Assembly: GCF_009674565.1 (NCBI RefSeq)
Contig: NZ_WKJL01000024.1
Location: 29,573 to 93,572, forward strand
Direction: 5' to 3'
Length of the DNA: 64,000 bases
DNA from: Duganella aquatilis
GTDB taxonomy: Bacteria > Pseudomonadota > Gammaproteobacteria > Burkholderiales > Burkholderiaceae_D
Under the pieces are notes generated by a model that searched no databases, had not been told where the DNA came from, and worked only from the letters and a program-made list of their open reading frames with translations. Both the position numbers and the translations under genes were made by a program. Below are positions 55,664 to 64,000 of this stretch, piece by piece (positions within the stretch are counted from its first letter, which is position 1; every line of letters starts with the position of its first letter).

Positions 55664-57172
55664 ATGTCTCTCGCCGTACTCAAAAGCCGCGCCCTGGCGG
55701 GCATGGAAGCGCAGGAAGTCAGCGTGGAAGTGCATCTGGCGAATGGATTGCCGTCCTTCGCCATCGTCGGCCTGGCCGATACCGAAGTCAAGGAAGCCAA
55801 GGACCGCGTCCGCGCCGCCATCCAGAATGGCGGCTTTGAATTCCCCGCCCAACGCATCACCGTCAACCTCGCGCCTGCCGATCTGCCGAAAGAGTCGGGA
55901 CGCTTCGATTTGCCGATCGCGCTTGGCATCCTGGCCGCCTCCAAACAAATTCCGGCACGCCGTCTGCATCAATATGAGTTTGCCGGCGAACTGTCGCTGT
56001 CCGGCGAGTTGCGCCCGATACGCGGCGCACTGGCGATGTCGCTGGCCACGCGCCGCAATGGCGGCTGCCTTGCTTTCATCCTGCCGTTGGCGAATGCCGA
56101 CGAGGCGGCGCTGGTTTCCACCGCGGCGATTTATCCGGCCGACTCGCTGCTGCAAGTGTGTCGCCACTTCGCCGGCAAATCGGTCGAGTCCATGCTGTCG
56201 CGCCACGAAGCCGCGCCGCTGGCCGCCGCGCCGGAGTATCCCGACTTCGCCGACGTCAAAGGGCAACTGCTGGTCAAACGCGCGCTGGAAGTGGCTGCGG
56301 CGGGCAACCACTCGGTTCTGCTGGTGGGCCCGCCCGGTTCCGGCAAGACCATGCTGGCTTCGCGCTTTCCCGGCCTGCTGCCGCAGATGACCGATGAGGA
56401 AGCGCTGGAAGCGGCCGCCGTGCAATCGCTGACCGGCGCGTTTCGCATTGAGAACTGGAAGCGCCGCCCGTTCCGTTCGCCGCACCATACTTCCTCCGGC
56501 GCAGCGCTGGTGGGCGGCGGCAGCGTGCCGCGTCCAGGCGAGATTTCGCTGGCACACCGCGGCGTCCTGTTCCTTGACGAATTTCCGGAATTCGATCGCC
56601 GTGTGCTGGACGTGTTACGCGAGCCGATGGAATCCGGTCACATCACCATCTCGCGCGCCGCACGGCAGGCCGACTTTCCTGCGCACTTCCAACTGATCGC
56701 CGCCATGAACCCGTGCCCCTGCGGTTACACCGGCCACAAGAGCATCGCCTGCCGCTGCACGCCGGACGTGCGCCTGCGCTACCAGAGCCGCATCTCCGGC
56801 CCGCTGCTGGATCGCATCGACATTCAAATGGAAGTCGGCGCCATCGATCCCCACGTCCTCGCGGCATCGGCGGACGGCGAACCATCTGCCGTCATCGCCC
56901 TCCGCGTGCAGGCTGCGGCGGACCTGCAAGTGCTACGCCAGGGCAAGCGCAACCAGTTTTTGACCCCGCGTGAAATTGACCGTTACTGCAAGCTGGACAA
57001 GCCAGCCAAGGCCTACCTGCGCTGGACCATGGAGCGCTTTCACTGGTCCGGCCGCGCCTATCACCGCATCCTGCGCGTCGCCCGCACCATCGCCGACCTG
57101 GCCCGCTCCGACACCATCCACGAACCACACGTGGCGGAGGCCGTGCAGTACCGCCGTGCGCTACACGCGTGA
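55664..57172 (+). CDS. comM: YifB/ComM-family AAA+ Mg-chelatase-like ATPase
   Basis: Product of 502 residues. N-terminal Lon-substrate-like domain (SLAVLKSRALAGMEAQEVSVEVHL, GLPSFAIVGLADTEVKEAKDRVRAA), AAA+ core with Walker A GPPGSGKTMLASRFPGLLP, Walker B LFLDEFPEF, sensor SNPCP-like IAAMNPCPCG and a C-terminal zinc/lid region (GHKSIACRCTPDVRLRYQSRISGPLLDRIDI). ComM is a helicase that expands integration of transforming DNA. Start 55664 (MSLAVLKSR). Stands alone downstream of ubiK. Confidence 0.93.
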   Translation: MSLAVLKSRALAGMEAQEVSVEVHLANGLPSFAIVGLADTEVKEAKDRVRAAIQNGGFEFPAQRITVNLAPADLPKESGRFDLPIALGILAASKQIPARRLHQYEFAGELSLSGELRPIRGALAMSLATRRNGGCLAFILPLANADEAALVSTAAIYPADSLLQVCRHFAGKSVESMLSRHEAAPLAAAPEYPDFADVKGQLLVKRALEVAAAGNHSVLLVGPPGSGKTMLASRFPGLLPQMTDEEALEAAAVQSLTGAFRIENWKRRPFRSPHHTSSGAALVGGGSVPRPGEISLAHRGVLFLDEFPEFDRRVLDVLREPMESGHITISRAARQADFPAHFQLIAAMNPCPCGYTGHKSIACRCTPDVRLRYQSRISGPLLDRIDIQMEVGAIDPHVLAASADGEPSAVIALRVQAAADLQVLRQGKRNQFLTPREIDRYCKLDKPAKAYLRWTMERFHWSGRAYHRILRVARTIADLARSDTIHEPHVAEAVQYRRALHA

Positions 57173-57293
57173 CGCAACGCGCTGAGCCGTCATCGCTGCC
57201 AATATAAAAAGCGGTCCAACCGCGCCATCAACATACCAAGTCTTGCCCGCTTGCTGCTATATTTGCTCGCAGCTAACTCACGCCAGGACCACA

Positions 57294-58994
57294 ATGACCC
57301 GTTTGCCCCTCTACCTCGCCGCCGGCGCGCTGCTGACCGGCTGCGCCGCCACCCGCCCGCCCGCCACCGATTTCACCCTCAACTCCGGCAGCCCGCGCGC
57401 GCCCGAGCAACTGGCGGTGACGTTTGAAAAAGTCGACCTGGCGCTGCGCGTCGATCCGGCCACCAAGAGCATCAGCGGCGACGCCGCCCTCACCTTCCTG
57501 CTGAAAGAACCGCTGACCCGCATCGCCGTCGAACTCGACCGCAACCTGCCGGTCGACAGCGCCAGCATCGACGGCGTCGCGCTGGCGCCGGCCGCGATCA
57601 GCAATCCCGACGGCCGCCTGTACCTGACCCTGCCGTCGCCGCTGCCGGCCGGTGCCCGCACCACCGTGCGCATCCAGTACCACGGCACGCCGCAGGTCGC
57701 CAAGCGCGCGCCGTGGGATGGCGGCTTCACCTGGAGCCAGACCGCCGACGGCCAGCCATGGATCGCCACCACCGTCGAAGGCGAAGGCTGCGATCTGTTC
57801 TGGCCCTGCATCGATCATCCGATGGGCAAGCCGCAACTGATCGATCTGCACATCAGCGTACCGGCGCCGCTGGTGGTGGCCGGCAACGGCGTCGCCACCG
57901 GCATGGACGAGAAGGACGGCTGGCGCACCTACAACTGGCACGCCAAGAATCCCAGCACCTACGGCGTCGCCCTCAACATCGGGCCGTACGAAACGCTGTC
58001 CGGCGACTACGCCAGCCGCTTCGGCAACACCATTCCGCTGCGCATGTGGTACCTGAAGGGCCACGACAAGGAAGCCCAGGGCCTGTTCACCGAATTCACG
58101 CCGATGCTGGATTTCTTTGAATATCGCGTCGGCCCGTATCCGTTCGGCGATGAAAAAATGGGCGTGGTCGAAACGCCGCACCTGGGCATGGAACACCAGA
58201 CCATCAACGCCTACGGCAACGGCTACGCCAAGTCCGCCTACGGCTACGACTGGCTGCTGCACCACGAGCTGTCGCACGAGTGGTTCGGCAACCAGATGAC
58301 CAACGCCGACTGGGACGACATGTGGCTGCACGAAGGCTTCGGTTCCTATATGCAGCCGCTGTACCTGGAGTCGATGCGCGGCGAGCGCGAGTTCCAGGCC
58401 GAGCTGTTCAACTTCCGCAAGTCGCTGATGAACAAGGCGCCGGTGGTCAGCGGCAAGACCCAGCGCATCGAAGACATCTATGAAGACGCGCGCGGCGGTC
58501 CGGGCAACGATATCTACACCAAGGGCGCGCTGATCCTGCACACGCTGCGCAACCTGATCGGCGACGACGCCTTCTTCACCGCCACCCGCCGCATGGTCTA
58601 CGGCACCGCGGCGCCGACGCCGGGCCACTTCCAGCCGCGCTGGAGCAGCACCAAGGAATTCGTCCAGTTCACCAACGAAGCCAGCGGCCGCGACCTCAAC
58701 TGGTTCTTCAACGCCTACCTCTACCACGCGGCGCTGCCGGAACTGGTGGAAGAGCGCAGCGGCGGCAAGCTCAAGCTGCACTGGAAGCTGGCGGACGGCG
58801 GCGCCTTCCCGATGCCGGTCGAAGTGCGCATCAACGAGCGCATCGAGAAACTGCCGATGACCGACGGCACCGGCGAACTGAGCCTGCCGGCGCACGCGCA
58901 AGTGACCATCGACCCGATGTCGCGCGTGCTGCGTCAGCAAGCCTGGATCGATGAATGGAAAGCCGCCGACGCCAAGAAGAAATCCAAGCGATGA
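57294..58994 (+). CDS. M1-family aminopeptidase-like metallopeptidase, lipoprotein
   Basis: Product of 566 residues. Lipoprotein signal with lipobox LLTGC (Cys17), then a beta-rich N-terminal domain (VDLALRVDPATKSISGDAALTFLL) typical of M1. The gluzincin site is HHELSHEWFGNQMTNADW with a downstream Glu in LHEGFGSY, and the exopeptidase motif is GMEHQ (in place of GAMEN). The C-terminal ERAP-like domain is reduced to a beta-rich tail. Anchored in the outer or inner membrane, it trims peptides. A lipoprotein gene overlaps its stop (ATGA). Confidence 0.92.
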   Translation: MTRLPLYLAAGALLTGCAATRPPATDFTLNSGSPRAPEQLAVTFEKVDLALRVDPATKSISGDAALTFLLKEPLTRIAVELDRNLPVDSASIDGVALAPAAISNPDGRLYLTLPSPLPAGARTTVRIQYHGTPQVAKRAPWDGGFTWSQTADGQPWIATTVEGEGCDLFWPCIDHPMGKPQLIDLHISVPAPLVVAGNGVATGMDEKDGWRTYNWHAKNPSTYGVALNIGPYETLSGDYASRFGNTIPLRMWYLKGHDKEAQGLFTEFTPMLDFFEYRVGPYPFGDEKMGVVETPHLGMEHQTINAYGNGYAKSAYGYDWLLHHELSHEWFGNQMTNADWDDMWLHEGFGSYMQPLYLESMRGEREFQAELFNFRKSLMNKAPVVSGKTQRIEDIYEDARGGPGNDIYTKGALILHTLRNLIGDDAFFTATRRMVYGTAAPTPGHFQPRWSSTKEFVQFTNEASGRDLNWFFNAYLYHAALPELVEERSGGKLKLHWKLADGGAFPMPVEVRINERIEKLPMTDGTGELSLPAHAQVTIDPMSRVLRQQAWIDEWKAADAKKKSKR

Positions 58995-59476
58995 AAGGCA
59001 CGCTGGCGCTTTTGCTGCTGGCCGCGCTCCTGGCCGGATGCAGCCCCAAGTACGACTGGCGCGACTACCGCAGTCCGGACGCGCCATACGCCGTGCTGTT
59101 CCCCGGCAAGCCGGCGACGCAGACCCGCGCCATCAAGCTCGATCAACTGGCCGTCAGCATGACCATGGCGGCCACCGAGATCGATGGCGTGGTGTTTGCC
59201 ATCGGCAGCGCGCAACTGGCCGACGCCGCGCAGGCGGCGGACGCCCTCGCGGCGATGCAGAGCGCCATGGTCAGCAATATTGGCGGCACGGTGAGCAGCC
59301 GCAGGACGCTGGCCGGCGGCGCCGTCGAAGTGGAAGCCAGCGGCGGGAATATGCGCCTGAGCGGCCGTTTCCTGGCCCAAGGCCGGCAAATTTATCAAAT
59401 CGTCGTGGTCGGCCCGCCGCAGAAAATCGACGCCGAAACGCTGGAAACATTCTTCAGTTCTTTCAAACCTCAGTAA
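58991..59476 (+). CDS. Hypothetical lipoprotein (161 aa)
   Basis: Starts within the ATGA overlap with the M1 gene. The lipobox is LLAGC in MKGTLALLLLAALLAGC (Cys17). After that come SPKYDWRDYRSPDAPYAVLFPGKPATQTR, a short motif also found in secreted stress-type proteins, and a beta-rich globular part ending LETFFSSFKPQ. Function unknown; co-translated with the M1 peptidase, so it may help it. Confidence 0.75.
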   Translation: MKGTLALLLLAALLAGCSPKYDWRDYRSPDAPYAVLFPGKPATQTRAIKLDQLAVSMTMAATEIDGVVFAIGSAQLADAAQAADALAAMQSAMVSNIGGTVSSRRTLAGGAVEVEASGGNMRLSGRFLAQGRQIYQIVVVGPPQKIDAETLETFFSSFKPQ

Positions 59477-59629
59477 AAACTGAATTATTCGCTTAGAAAA
59501 TACTTAATCCGGTGCGCCAGCGCCCAAACAGCGAGTCCAAGGTCTTGTAAAGTTTCAGGTATGTATTAAAGTCTAAGTGACTGGCGTTTTACCGCCTTTT
59601 TACTCTACAAGATCAAGAAAGCGTTGCTT
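59477..59629. other. Intergenic stretch before the DUF1840 gene
   Basis: The 153-bp gap is AT-rich and contains no gene. It holds short T-rich tracts (ACCGCCTTTTTACTC) and a weak GATCAAGAAAGCG segment before the ATG at 59630. I see no clear promoter or hairpin. Confidence 0.4.
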
Positions 59630-59971
59630 ATGTTAATCGCATTCAAATCGAAATCCAGCCCGGAAGTCCTGATGTACCAGGAACACGCCCAGCGCATCCT
59701 GGACCTGCTGCACAAAAATCCTACGCGCGGTGTGATCACCGCCGCCGAAGCCGCGCAGGCGCTGTCGGTGCTGGAACATGAAGTTGCCGAGACCAAGCTG
59801 CATCCGGAAAACGACGTCGAGCACGACGTGCACGCCCACGAGCAGGAAGAAGGCGAAACCAAGGAACACGCCGCCGCACAACGCGTCGGCTTCTCCGCGC
59901 GCGCCTACCCGCTGCTGGAAATGCTGCGCACCGCCAAGGCGGAAAACGAGCACATCATCTGGGGCATTTAA
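59630..59971 (+). CDS. DUF1840 domain protein
   Basis: Product of 113 residues, the usual DUF1840 length. Start MLIAFKSKSSPEVLMYQEHAQRILDLLHKNP, then GVITAAEAAQALSVLEHEV, an acidic middle (EHDVHAHEQEEGE) and the C-terminal FSARAYPLLEMLRTAKAENEHIIWGI. Function unknown; the family is confined to beta- and some gammaproteobacteria. Its stop overlaps the stop of the convergent sensor-kinase gene. A TTG at 59624 is a possible alternative start. Confidence 0.88.
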   Translation: MLIAFKSKSSPEVLMYQEHAQRILDLLHKNPTRGVITAAEAAQALSVLEHEVAETKLHPENDVEHDVHAHEQEEGETKEHAAAQRVGFSARAYPLLEMLRTAKAENEHIIWGI

Positions 59972-62900
59972 TCCCCCGCCAGGGACGCTTTCAACGGTAA
60001 ATCCATCGTGAAGCGCGTCCCGACGCCCACCGCACTGTCCACCCGTATCGAGCCATCCAGCAGCGACGTCACGATGTTGTAGGTGACGCTCAGGCCGAGG
60101 CCGTTGCCGCCCTGCCCCAGCTTGGTGGTAAAGAACGGATCGAAGATGCGCGCCTGATGTTCCAGCGGAATTCCCTTGCCGTCGTCCTGGAACACGATGC
60201 GCACGCGGTCCGCGCCCAGCGGCACGGCCCACATGCGGATCTCGCCGTCCTCGCGGTCTTCAAACGCATGCAGCAGCGCGTTGTTGATCAGGTTGATGAT
60301 GACCTGGCCGTACGGACCGGGGAAGCTGTCCATCACGATCTCTTCCGGCATCTCCAGCACGATGTGATGGCCGGCCTTGCGCACCTGGTTCTTCATCGTC
60401 ATGACGATCTCGTGGCTGGCCTGGTGCAGATTGAACACGCGCCGCTTGGCGCTGGCCTGGTCCACCGCCACCTGCTTGAAACTGTTCACCAGCTCGGCCG
60501 CATTGCGCAGGCTGCGCATCAGCAGCGTCGAGGCTTCGCGCGCCGCGTCCAGGAAACCGCTCAGGTCGGAACGGCGCAGCGTATTGCCGGCGTTGAGGAC
60601 TTCCATTTCCGTGGTCTTGTCTTCCAGCGTGCTGGCGATCACCAGGCTGTTGCCGATCGGCGTATTCAATTCGTGCGCCACGCCGGCCACCAGCGAACCG
60701 AGCGCCGCCAGCTTCTCGCGCTCCACCAGCTGCTGCTGCGCATCGCGCAACTGGCGGTAGGAATCGGCATTGGCGAACGCCACCGCCACGTAGGACGCCA
60801 GCGTGGTCAGCATGTCGAGATCGATGCGCTGGTAGGCGTGCGTGCGGTAGCTGTGCACGGTGATCACGCCGCGCACCTGGCCGCCGACCGAAATCGGCAC
60901 ATAGATCAGCGAACGCGGCTCGGTGGGAATCGAACCATCTTCCAGCGTGCCCATGTTCTCGGCGCCGGACACCAGGTCCAGGCTGTCGATATAGCGCCCG
61001 TACTCCTGCTCCAGGTCGTTGATGAAGACTTCCTGCGCATGCAGGATGCACCACACCGCCAGCTGGTTCGGCTCGCGCATGCTGCGCGTGTACGGCGTGT
61101 AGCGCTTGCCGCGCTCCATCGCGAACGGATACTCGATCAGCTCCTGTTCCGGCCGGTAAATGCCGATGCCGAACACGCTGGCGTCCATCAGCGTATGCAC
61201 CTGCTGGTACAGCAGCGACATGATGGCTTCGCTGTCGAGATTGGCGGTGATGCGGCGGCCGATGTCGGACAGCAGCGAAATATTGCGGTGCGCCTGTTCG
61301 ACGTTTTCCTTCTCGCGCTCGATGGACTCCTTCTGCTGCACCAGCTCGCGCGTGCGGCTGCCGACTTCCTGTTCCAGATCCTGCTTCTGCAGCACCAGCA
61401 GGCGGATGCGGATGCGGAACAGCAGGTAGGCGCTGCCCAGCACCAGGCAGGCCGCCAGCAGGCGGAACCACCATGTCTTCCACACCGGCGGCGCAATCGT
61501 GATCATCATCGACACCGGCTCGGCGCTCCACAGGCCGTCCTTGTTGGCCGCCTTCACGCGGAACACATAGTTGCCGGGATCGAGATTGGTGTAGGTGGCG
61601 AAGCGCTTGCCGGCATCGGTGGTCACCCAGTTCGGATCGAAGCCTTCCAGCTGATAGGCGTAGCGGTTGCGCTGCGGATCGGCATAGTGCATGGCGGCGA
61701 ATTCAAACGAAAACACCGCATCGCGATACGACAGCGCCAATGCCCTGGCCTGGTCCAGCGGCCCGCGCGCCAGCACATCCGGGCGCCCGGCGCCGCCCAG
61801 GATCGATTGATTGAAAATGGAAAAATCCGTGATCGACACCGGGGCCGCGTGCGGGTTGTCATGGATGCGCGAGGGCTGGAACGCGGTCACGCCTTCCAGG
61901 CCGCCGAAGTACAGCGTGCCATCCGGCCCGCGATAGCCGGAGCCGATGAAATACGAACCGTCGATCAGGCCATCCTTCGAGGTGTAATTCCTGAACTGGC
62001 CGGTGGCCGGATTAAACAGCGAAATCCCCGCCGTCGAACTGATCCACAAACGGCCCTGCTCGTCCGGCAGAATCGCGCCGATGGGGTCGGGCGAGCGGCC
62101 GTTGGCCGGCGGATAGAAGTGGAAACTCAGCTTGCCATCCTTCCCCATGCGCCCCACGCTCAGGCCGGCCGCGGTGCCGATCCAGATGCGCTCCTGTTCA
62201 TCCTGGTACAGGTAATGCACGCGGTTGTGGCCCAGGCTGTCCGGCCTGGCCGGATCATGGCGATAGTGTTCGAATTTGCCGGTGGCGCGGTCCAGCCGGT
62301 CGATGCCGTTCTCGGTGCCCAGCCAGAAATTGCCGCGCTTGTCCTCCAGCAGCGCATACACGCGGCCAGACAGCTTGTCGGGATCGGACACATCGGCCTG
62401 GAAGGTTTGCATGGCCAGCGTCTGCGGGTCGATGCGGTACAGCGACATGCGCGAGCCGGCCCAGATCACACCGTCCCTGGTCACCAGAATGCGCTGAATG
62501 GAGCGCGCCAGCGGATCGCTGGGCAGCGGTATTTCAACATAGCGGTCGCTGCCGGCGGCGCGCCAGAACAAGCCGTTCAGCGTGCCCACCCACAGGCGGC
62601 CTTGCTGATCGGTCGCCAGCGAAGCCAGCGGATCGCTCGGCAGCGCGCCGGGCCGCCGCACCGCGTTCGAGGTGAACTCGACCTCGCCTTGCACCGGGTC
62701 CAGCAAGGCCAGGCCAGCCGCCGATCCCAGCCACATCTTGCCGCCGGACGCGGGCGCGATGGCGCGCACCTTGTTGCTGCCGATGCCGGGCAGTACGCCG
62801 TTCTGCTCGCTGTAGCGCTCGAAGCCGCCGCTGCTCAGATCGACATGGTCGACGCCGCCATACCAGTTGCCTATCCACAGCGTGCCGGTGCGGTCCTGGT

Positions 62901-63855
62901 ACAGGGCGCTGGTCTGGTTGTCGGTCAGGCTGTGCTGATTCAAGTTGTCGCGCGCGTAGCGGTAGAAACGGCCGCTGGCCGGATCGCGCCGCCGCACGCC
63001 GTCGGTGAAGGTGGCCAGCCACAAGGTGCCGTCGCTGTCATGCAGCAGCTTGACCACGCGCAGCCTGGCCAGGTCGGCCGGCACCGCGGGCGCCAGCCGC
63101 TCGGCCGATTCGCCCTTGATCTGCCAGGCCTGCAGGCCTTTCATGGCGCCAGCCCACAACACGCCGTCGCGGCCGATGGACAAGGACAGAATATTGTTTT
63201 CGGCCGTGCTTTCCTGGCTGCCGAAATGAAGGAAGCGGGTGCTGTCGGCCGCCAGCATGTCCAGTCCGCGCGCGGTGCCAACCCACAGATTGCCTTGCTT
63301 GTCGCGCGCCAGCGCGCCGACGCGATCGTCATTGATGCTGTCCGGGTCGGCCTCGGCATGGCGCAGGATCATCAACTGTCCGCTGGCGGTATCCAGGTGC
63401 TGCAAGCCGTCGCCGGTGGCCAGCCACAAGCCGTGCTTGCCGTCGCCCACGATGCCGACCACCGCGACCTTGTTCAACATATGGACGAAGTTTTGCGTGA
63501 CCGGATCGTAACGGTCCAGGCCGCCTTTGCTGCCGACCCACAGCTGGCCGGCGCCATCCTCATACAGGGCCTGGACGTAGTTGTCCTGCAAGCTCTGCGG
63601 ATTGGCGGGATCGTTTTTGAAGGTGGTGACGCGGTAGCCGTCGTAGCGGTTCAGGCCGGCTTGAGTGCCGAGCCACATATAACCCTGGCGGTCTTGAAGA
63701 ATGCTGGCGACCGATTCCTGCGTCAGCCCCTGCTCCACGCCCAAATGCTCAAAGCGCAGCGTCAGCGGCGCCGCGCGGGCCACTGAAAACAGCGCCAGCA
63801 GGACGCAGGCGAAGAAGACACGTAGTGCGGAAACTGGCTGGAGTTTGGGGCGCAT
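59968..63855 (-). CDS. Giant propeller-type sensor histidine kinase (1295 aa)
   Basis: Product of 1295 residues. Signal peptide/first helix (LRVFFACVLLALFSVARA), then about 700 residues of two-component-regulator propeller repeats (for example SILQDRQGYMWLGTQAGLNRYDG), and a Y_Y_Y domain (RYAYQLEGFDPNWVTTDAGK). One transmembrane helix near 820-838 (WWFRLLAACLVLGSAYLLF) leads to a coiled coil, a GAF-like sensor (LLSDIGRRITANLDSEAIMSLL), an H-box VAHELNTPIG and an ATPase domain with FQDDGKGIP, FFTTKLGQGGNGLGL and GTRFTMDLPL. There is no receiver or AraC domain, and no response-regulator gene in the window, so it is an orphan kinase. Start 63855 (MRPKLQPVSAL). Confidence 0.93.
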   Translation of the reverse strand: MRPKLQPVSALRVFFACVLLALFSVARAAPLTLRFEHLGVEQGLTQESVASILQDRQGYMWLGTQAGLNRYDGYRVTTFKNDPANPQSLQDNYVQALYEDGAGQLWVGSKGGLDRYDPVTQNFVHMLNKVAVVGIVGDGKHGLWLATGDGLQHLDTASGQLMILRHAEADPDSINDDRVGALARDKQGNLWVGTARGLDMLAADSTRFLHFGSQESTAENNILSLSIGRDGVLWAGAMKGLQAWQIKGESAERLAPAVPADLARLRVVKLLHDSDGTLWLATFTDGVRRRDPASGRFYRYARDNLNQHSLTDNQTSALYQDRTGTLWIGNWYGGVDHVDLSSGGFERYSEQNGVLPGIGSNKVRAIAPASGGKMWLGSAAGLALLDPVQGEVEFTSNAVRRPGALPSDPLASLATDQQGRLWVGTLNGLFWRAAGSDRYVEIPLPSDPLARSIQRILVTRDGVIWAGSRMSLYRIDPQTLAMQTFQADVSDPDKLSGRVYALLEDKRGNFWLGTENGIDRLDRATGKFEHYRHDPARPDSLGHNRVHYLYQDEQERIWIGTAAGLSVGRMGKDGKLSFHFYPPANGRSPDPIGAILPDEQGRLWISSTAGISLFNPATGQFRNYTSKDGLIDGSYFIGSGYRGPDGTLYFGGLEGVTAFQPSRIHDNPHAAPVSITDFSIFNQSILGGAGRPDVLARGPLDQARALALSYRDAVFSFEFAAMHYADPQRNRYAYQLEGFDPNWVTTDAGKRFATYTNLDPGNYVFRVKAANKDGLWSAEPVSMMITIAPPVWKTWWFRLLAACLVLGSAYLLFRIRIRLLVLQKQDLEQEVGSRTRELVQQKESIEREKENVEQAHRNISLLSDIGRRITANLDSEAIMSLLYQQVHTLMDASVFGIGIYRPEQELIEYPFAMERGKRYTPYTRSMREPNQLAVWCILHAQEVFINDLEQEYGRYIDSLDLVSGAENMGTLEDGSIPTEPRSLIYVPISVGGQVRGVITVHSYRTHAYQRIDLDMLTTLASYVAVAFANADSYRQLRDAQQQLVEREKLAALGSLVAGVAHELNTPIGNSLVIASTLEDKTTEMEVLNAGNTLRRSDLSGFLDAAREASTLLMRSLRNAAELVNSFKQVAVDQASAKRRVFNLHQASHEIVMTMKNQVRKAGHHIVLEMPEEIVMDSFPGPYGQVIINLINNALLHAFEDREDGEIRMWAVPLGADRVRIVFQDDGKGIPLEHQARIFDPFFTTKLGQGGNGLGLSVTYNIVTSLLDGSIRVDSAVGVGTRFTMDLPLKASLAGD

Positions 63856-63863
63856 ATCGCCCC
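63847..63863 (-). promoter_or_regulatory. Hairpin with the kinase start codon in its loop
   Basis: On the minus strand GGGGCG-ATATG-CGCCCC: a 6-bp perfect stem with the ATG (63855-63853) inside the 5-nt loop. The G-rich left arm is the only ribosome-binding-like stretch, so pairing may reduce initiation. It could be chance in GC-rich DNA. Confidence 0.4.
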
Positions 63864-63881
63864 ATTTTAATGCACAAAAGC

Positions 63882-63921
63882 AAAAAAGCCCCAACCAGAT
63901 TTTCTCCGGAAGGGGCTTTTT
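63882..63921. terminator. Bidirectional terminator between 5S rRNA and the kinase gene
   Basis: A 10-bp stem (AAAAAGCCCC at 63883-63892 with GGGGCTTTTT at 63912-63921) with a 19-nt loop (which itself holds CTCCGGAAGG) gives U-tracts on both strands. It ends the rRNA operon on the minus strand 10 bp after the 5S 3' end. Confidence 0.88.
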
Positions 63922-63930
63922 CTAATAACT

Positions 63931-64000
63931 AGCTTGACGATAACCTACTTTCACACTGGTTGCAGCACTATCATCGGCGTAGAGTCGTTTCACGGTCCTG
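63931..64000 (-). rRNA. rrf: 5S ribosomal RNA, 3' portion (cut by window edge)
   Basis: Minus-strand sequence CAGGACCGTGAAACGACTC, then GCCGATGATAGTG and GTGTGAAAGTAGGTTATCG, matches the 3' half of betaproteobacterial 5S rRNA, ending GTCAAGCT near 63931. The 5' half lies beyond the right edge. The kinase gene immediately downstream is separated by one terminator. Confidence 0.93.

Noticed and set aside
60157..63786. Plus-strand open frame of about 1200 codons opposite the sensor kinase
   Set aside because: Antisense shadow of the kinase; no recognisable protein pattern and no RBS-led start.

Overview
The window is high-GC chromosomal DNA of a betaproteobacterium, most likely an Oxalobacteraceae member of the Duganella/Massilia/Janthinobacterium group. 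Pointers are the GatCAB operon, the gshA-gshB-EIIA-ptsH-ptsI cluster, the OmpA protein with a Cys-rich module and Pro/Ala linker, the UbiK/YifB pair, DUF1840, and a REP-like element of the kind scattered through these genomes. Most of it is housekeeping or envelope DNA. Small accessory patches sit at 3.0-5.3, 8.2-8.8, 9.4-10.1 and 34.3-35.1 kb. No prophage, transposase, integrase, CRISPR array or large defence island was seen.

Layout. 0-2.9 kb: 5' end of gyrA (minus), ompA, ubiG and gph. 3.0-5.3 kb: two adjacent paralogous genes of unknown function whose C-terminal halves carry a GIY-YIG-nuclease-like residue pattern. 5.3-8.1 kb: metY, then an ECF41-type sigma factor and its carboxymuconolactone-decarboxylase target, each preceded by the same ECF41 promoter. 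8.2-10.1 kb: a frameshifted gene and a small orphan gene beside tmRNA (ssrA), then a coiled-coil membrane protein built from 54-bp repeats. 10.2-14.3 kb: TetR regulator, small oxidoreductase-like proteins, a pncB/amidase NAD-salvage pair and azoR. 14.4-19.6 kb: a LysR regulator fused in frame to a SPOR domain, then the coupled run dsbA, SDR, birA, coaX, SPOR protein.

19.6-29.7 kb (minus) is the elongasome: mreB, mreC, mreD, then two PBP2 and two RodA genes in the order mrdA-rodA-rodA-mrdA, then rlpA. 30-33.4 kb: gatC-gatA-gatB. 33.4-36.8 kb: small secreted and membrane proteins, a HEPN-protein two-gene module, and a BlaI repressor with an M56 peptidase-TonB fusion. 36.8-39.6 kb: lipase, pyrE and xth. 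39.7-42.6 kb: a 936-residue Ig-like repeat surface protein. 42.6-47.3 kb (minus): metX-metW-ampG-M48 peptidase-RluA synthase, with all junctions overlapping or 1 nt apart. 47.4-52.3 kb: phosphotransfer proteins and glutathione synthesis. 52.4-55.3 kb: outer-membrane protein, glnK and amtB behind a sigma-54 promoter with an NtrC-type site. 55.3-64 kb: ubiK, yifB, M1 peptidase, lipoprotein, DUF1840, a giant propeller-type sensor kinase, and the 3' end of a 5S rRNA gene.

The strongest candidates for something new are the tandem GIY-YIG-like paralogs, the LysR-SPOR chimera, the rearranged duplication of PBP2/RodA, the HEPN module and the M56-TonB fusion under BlaI. No single fully novel multi-gene system can be proven from the sequence alone.
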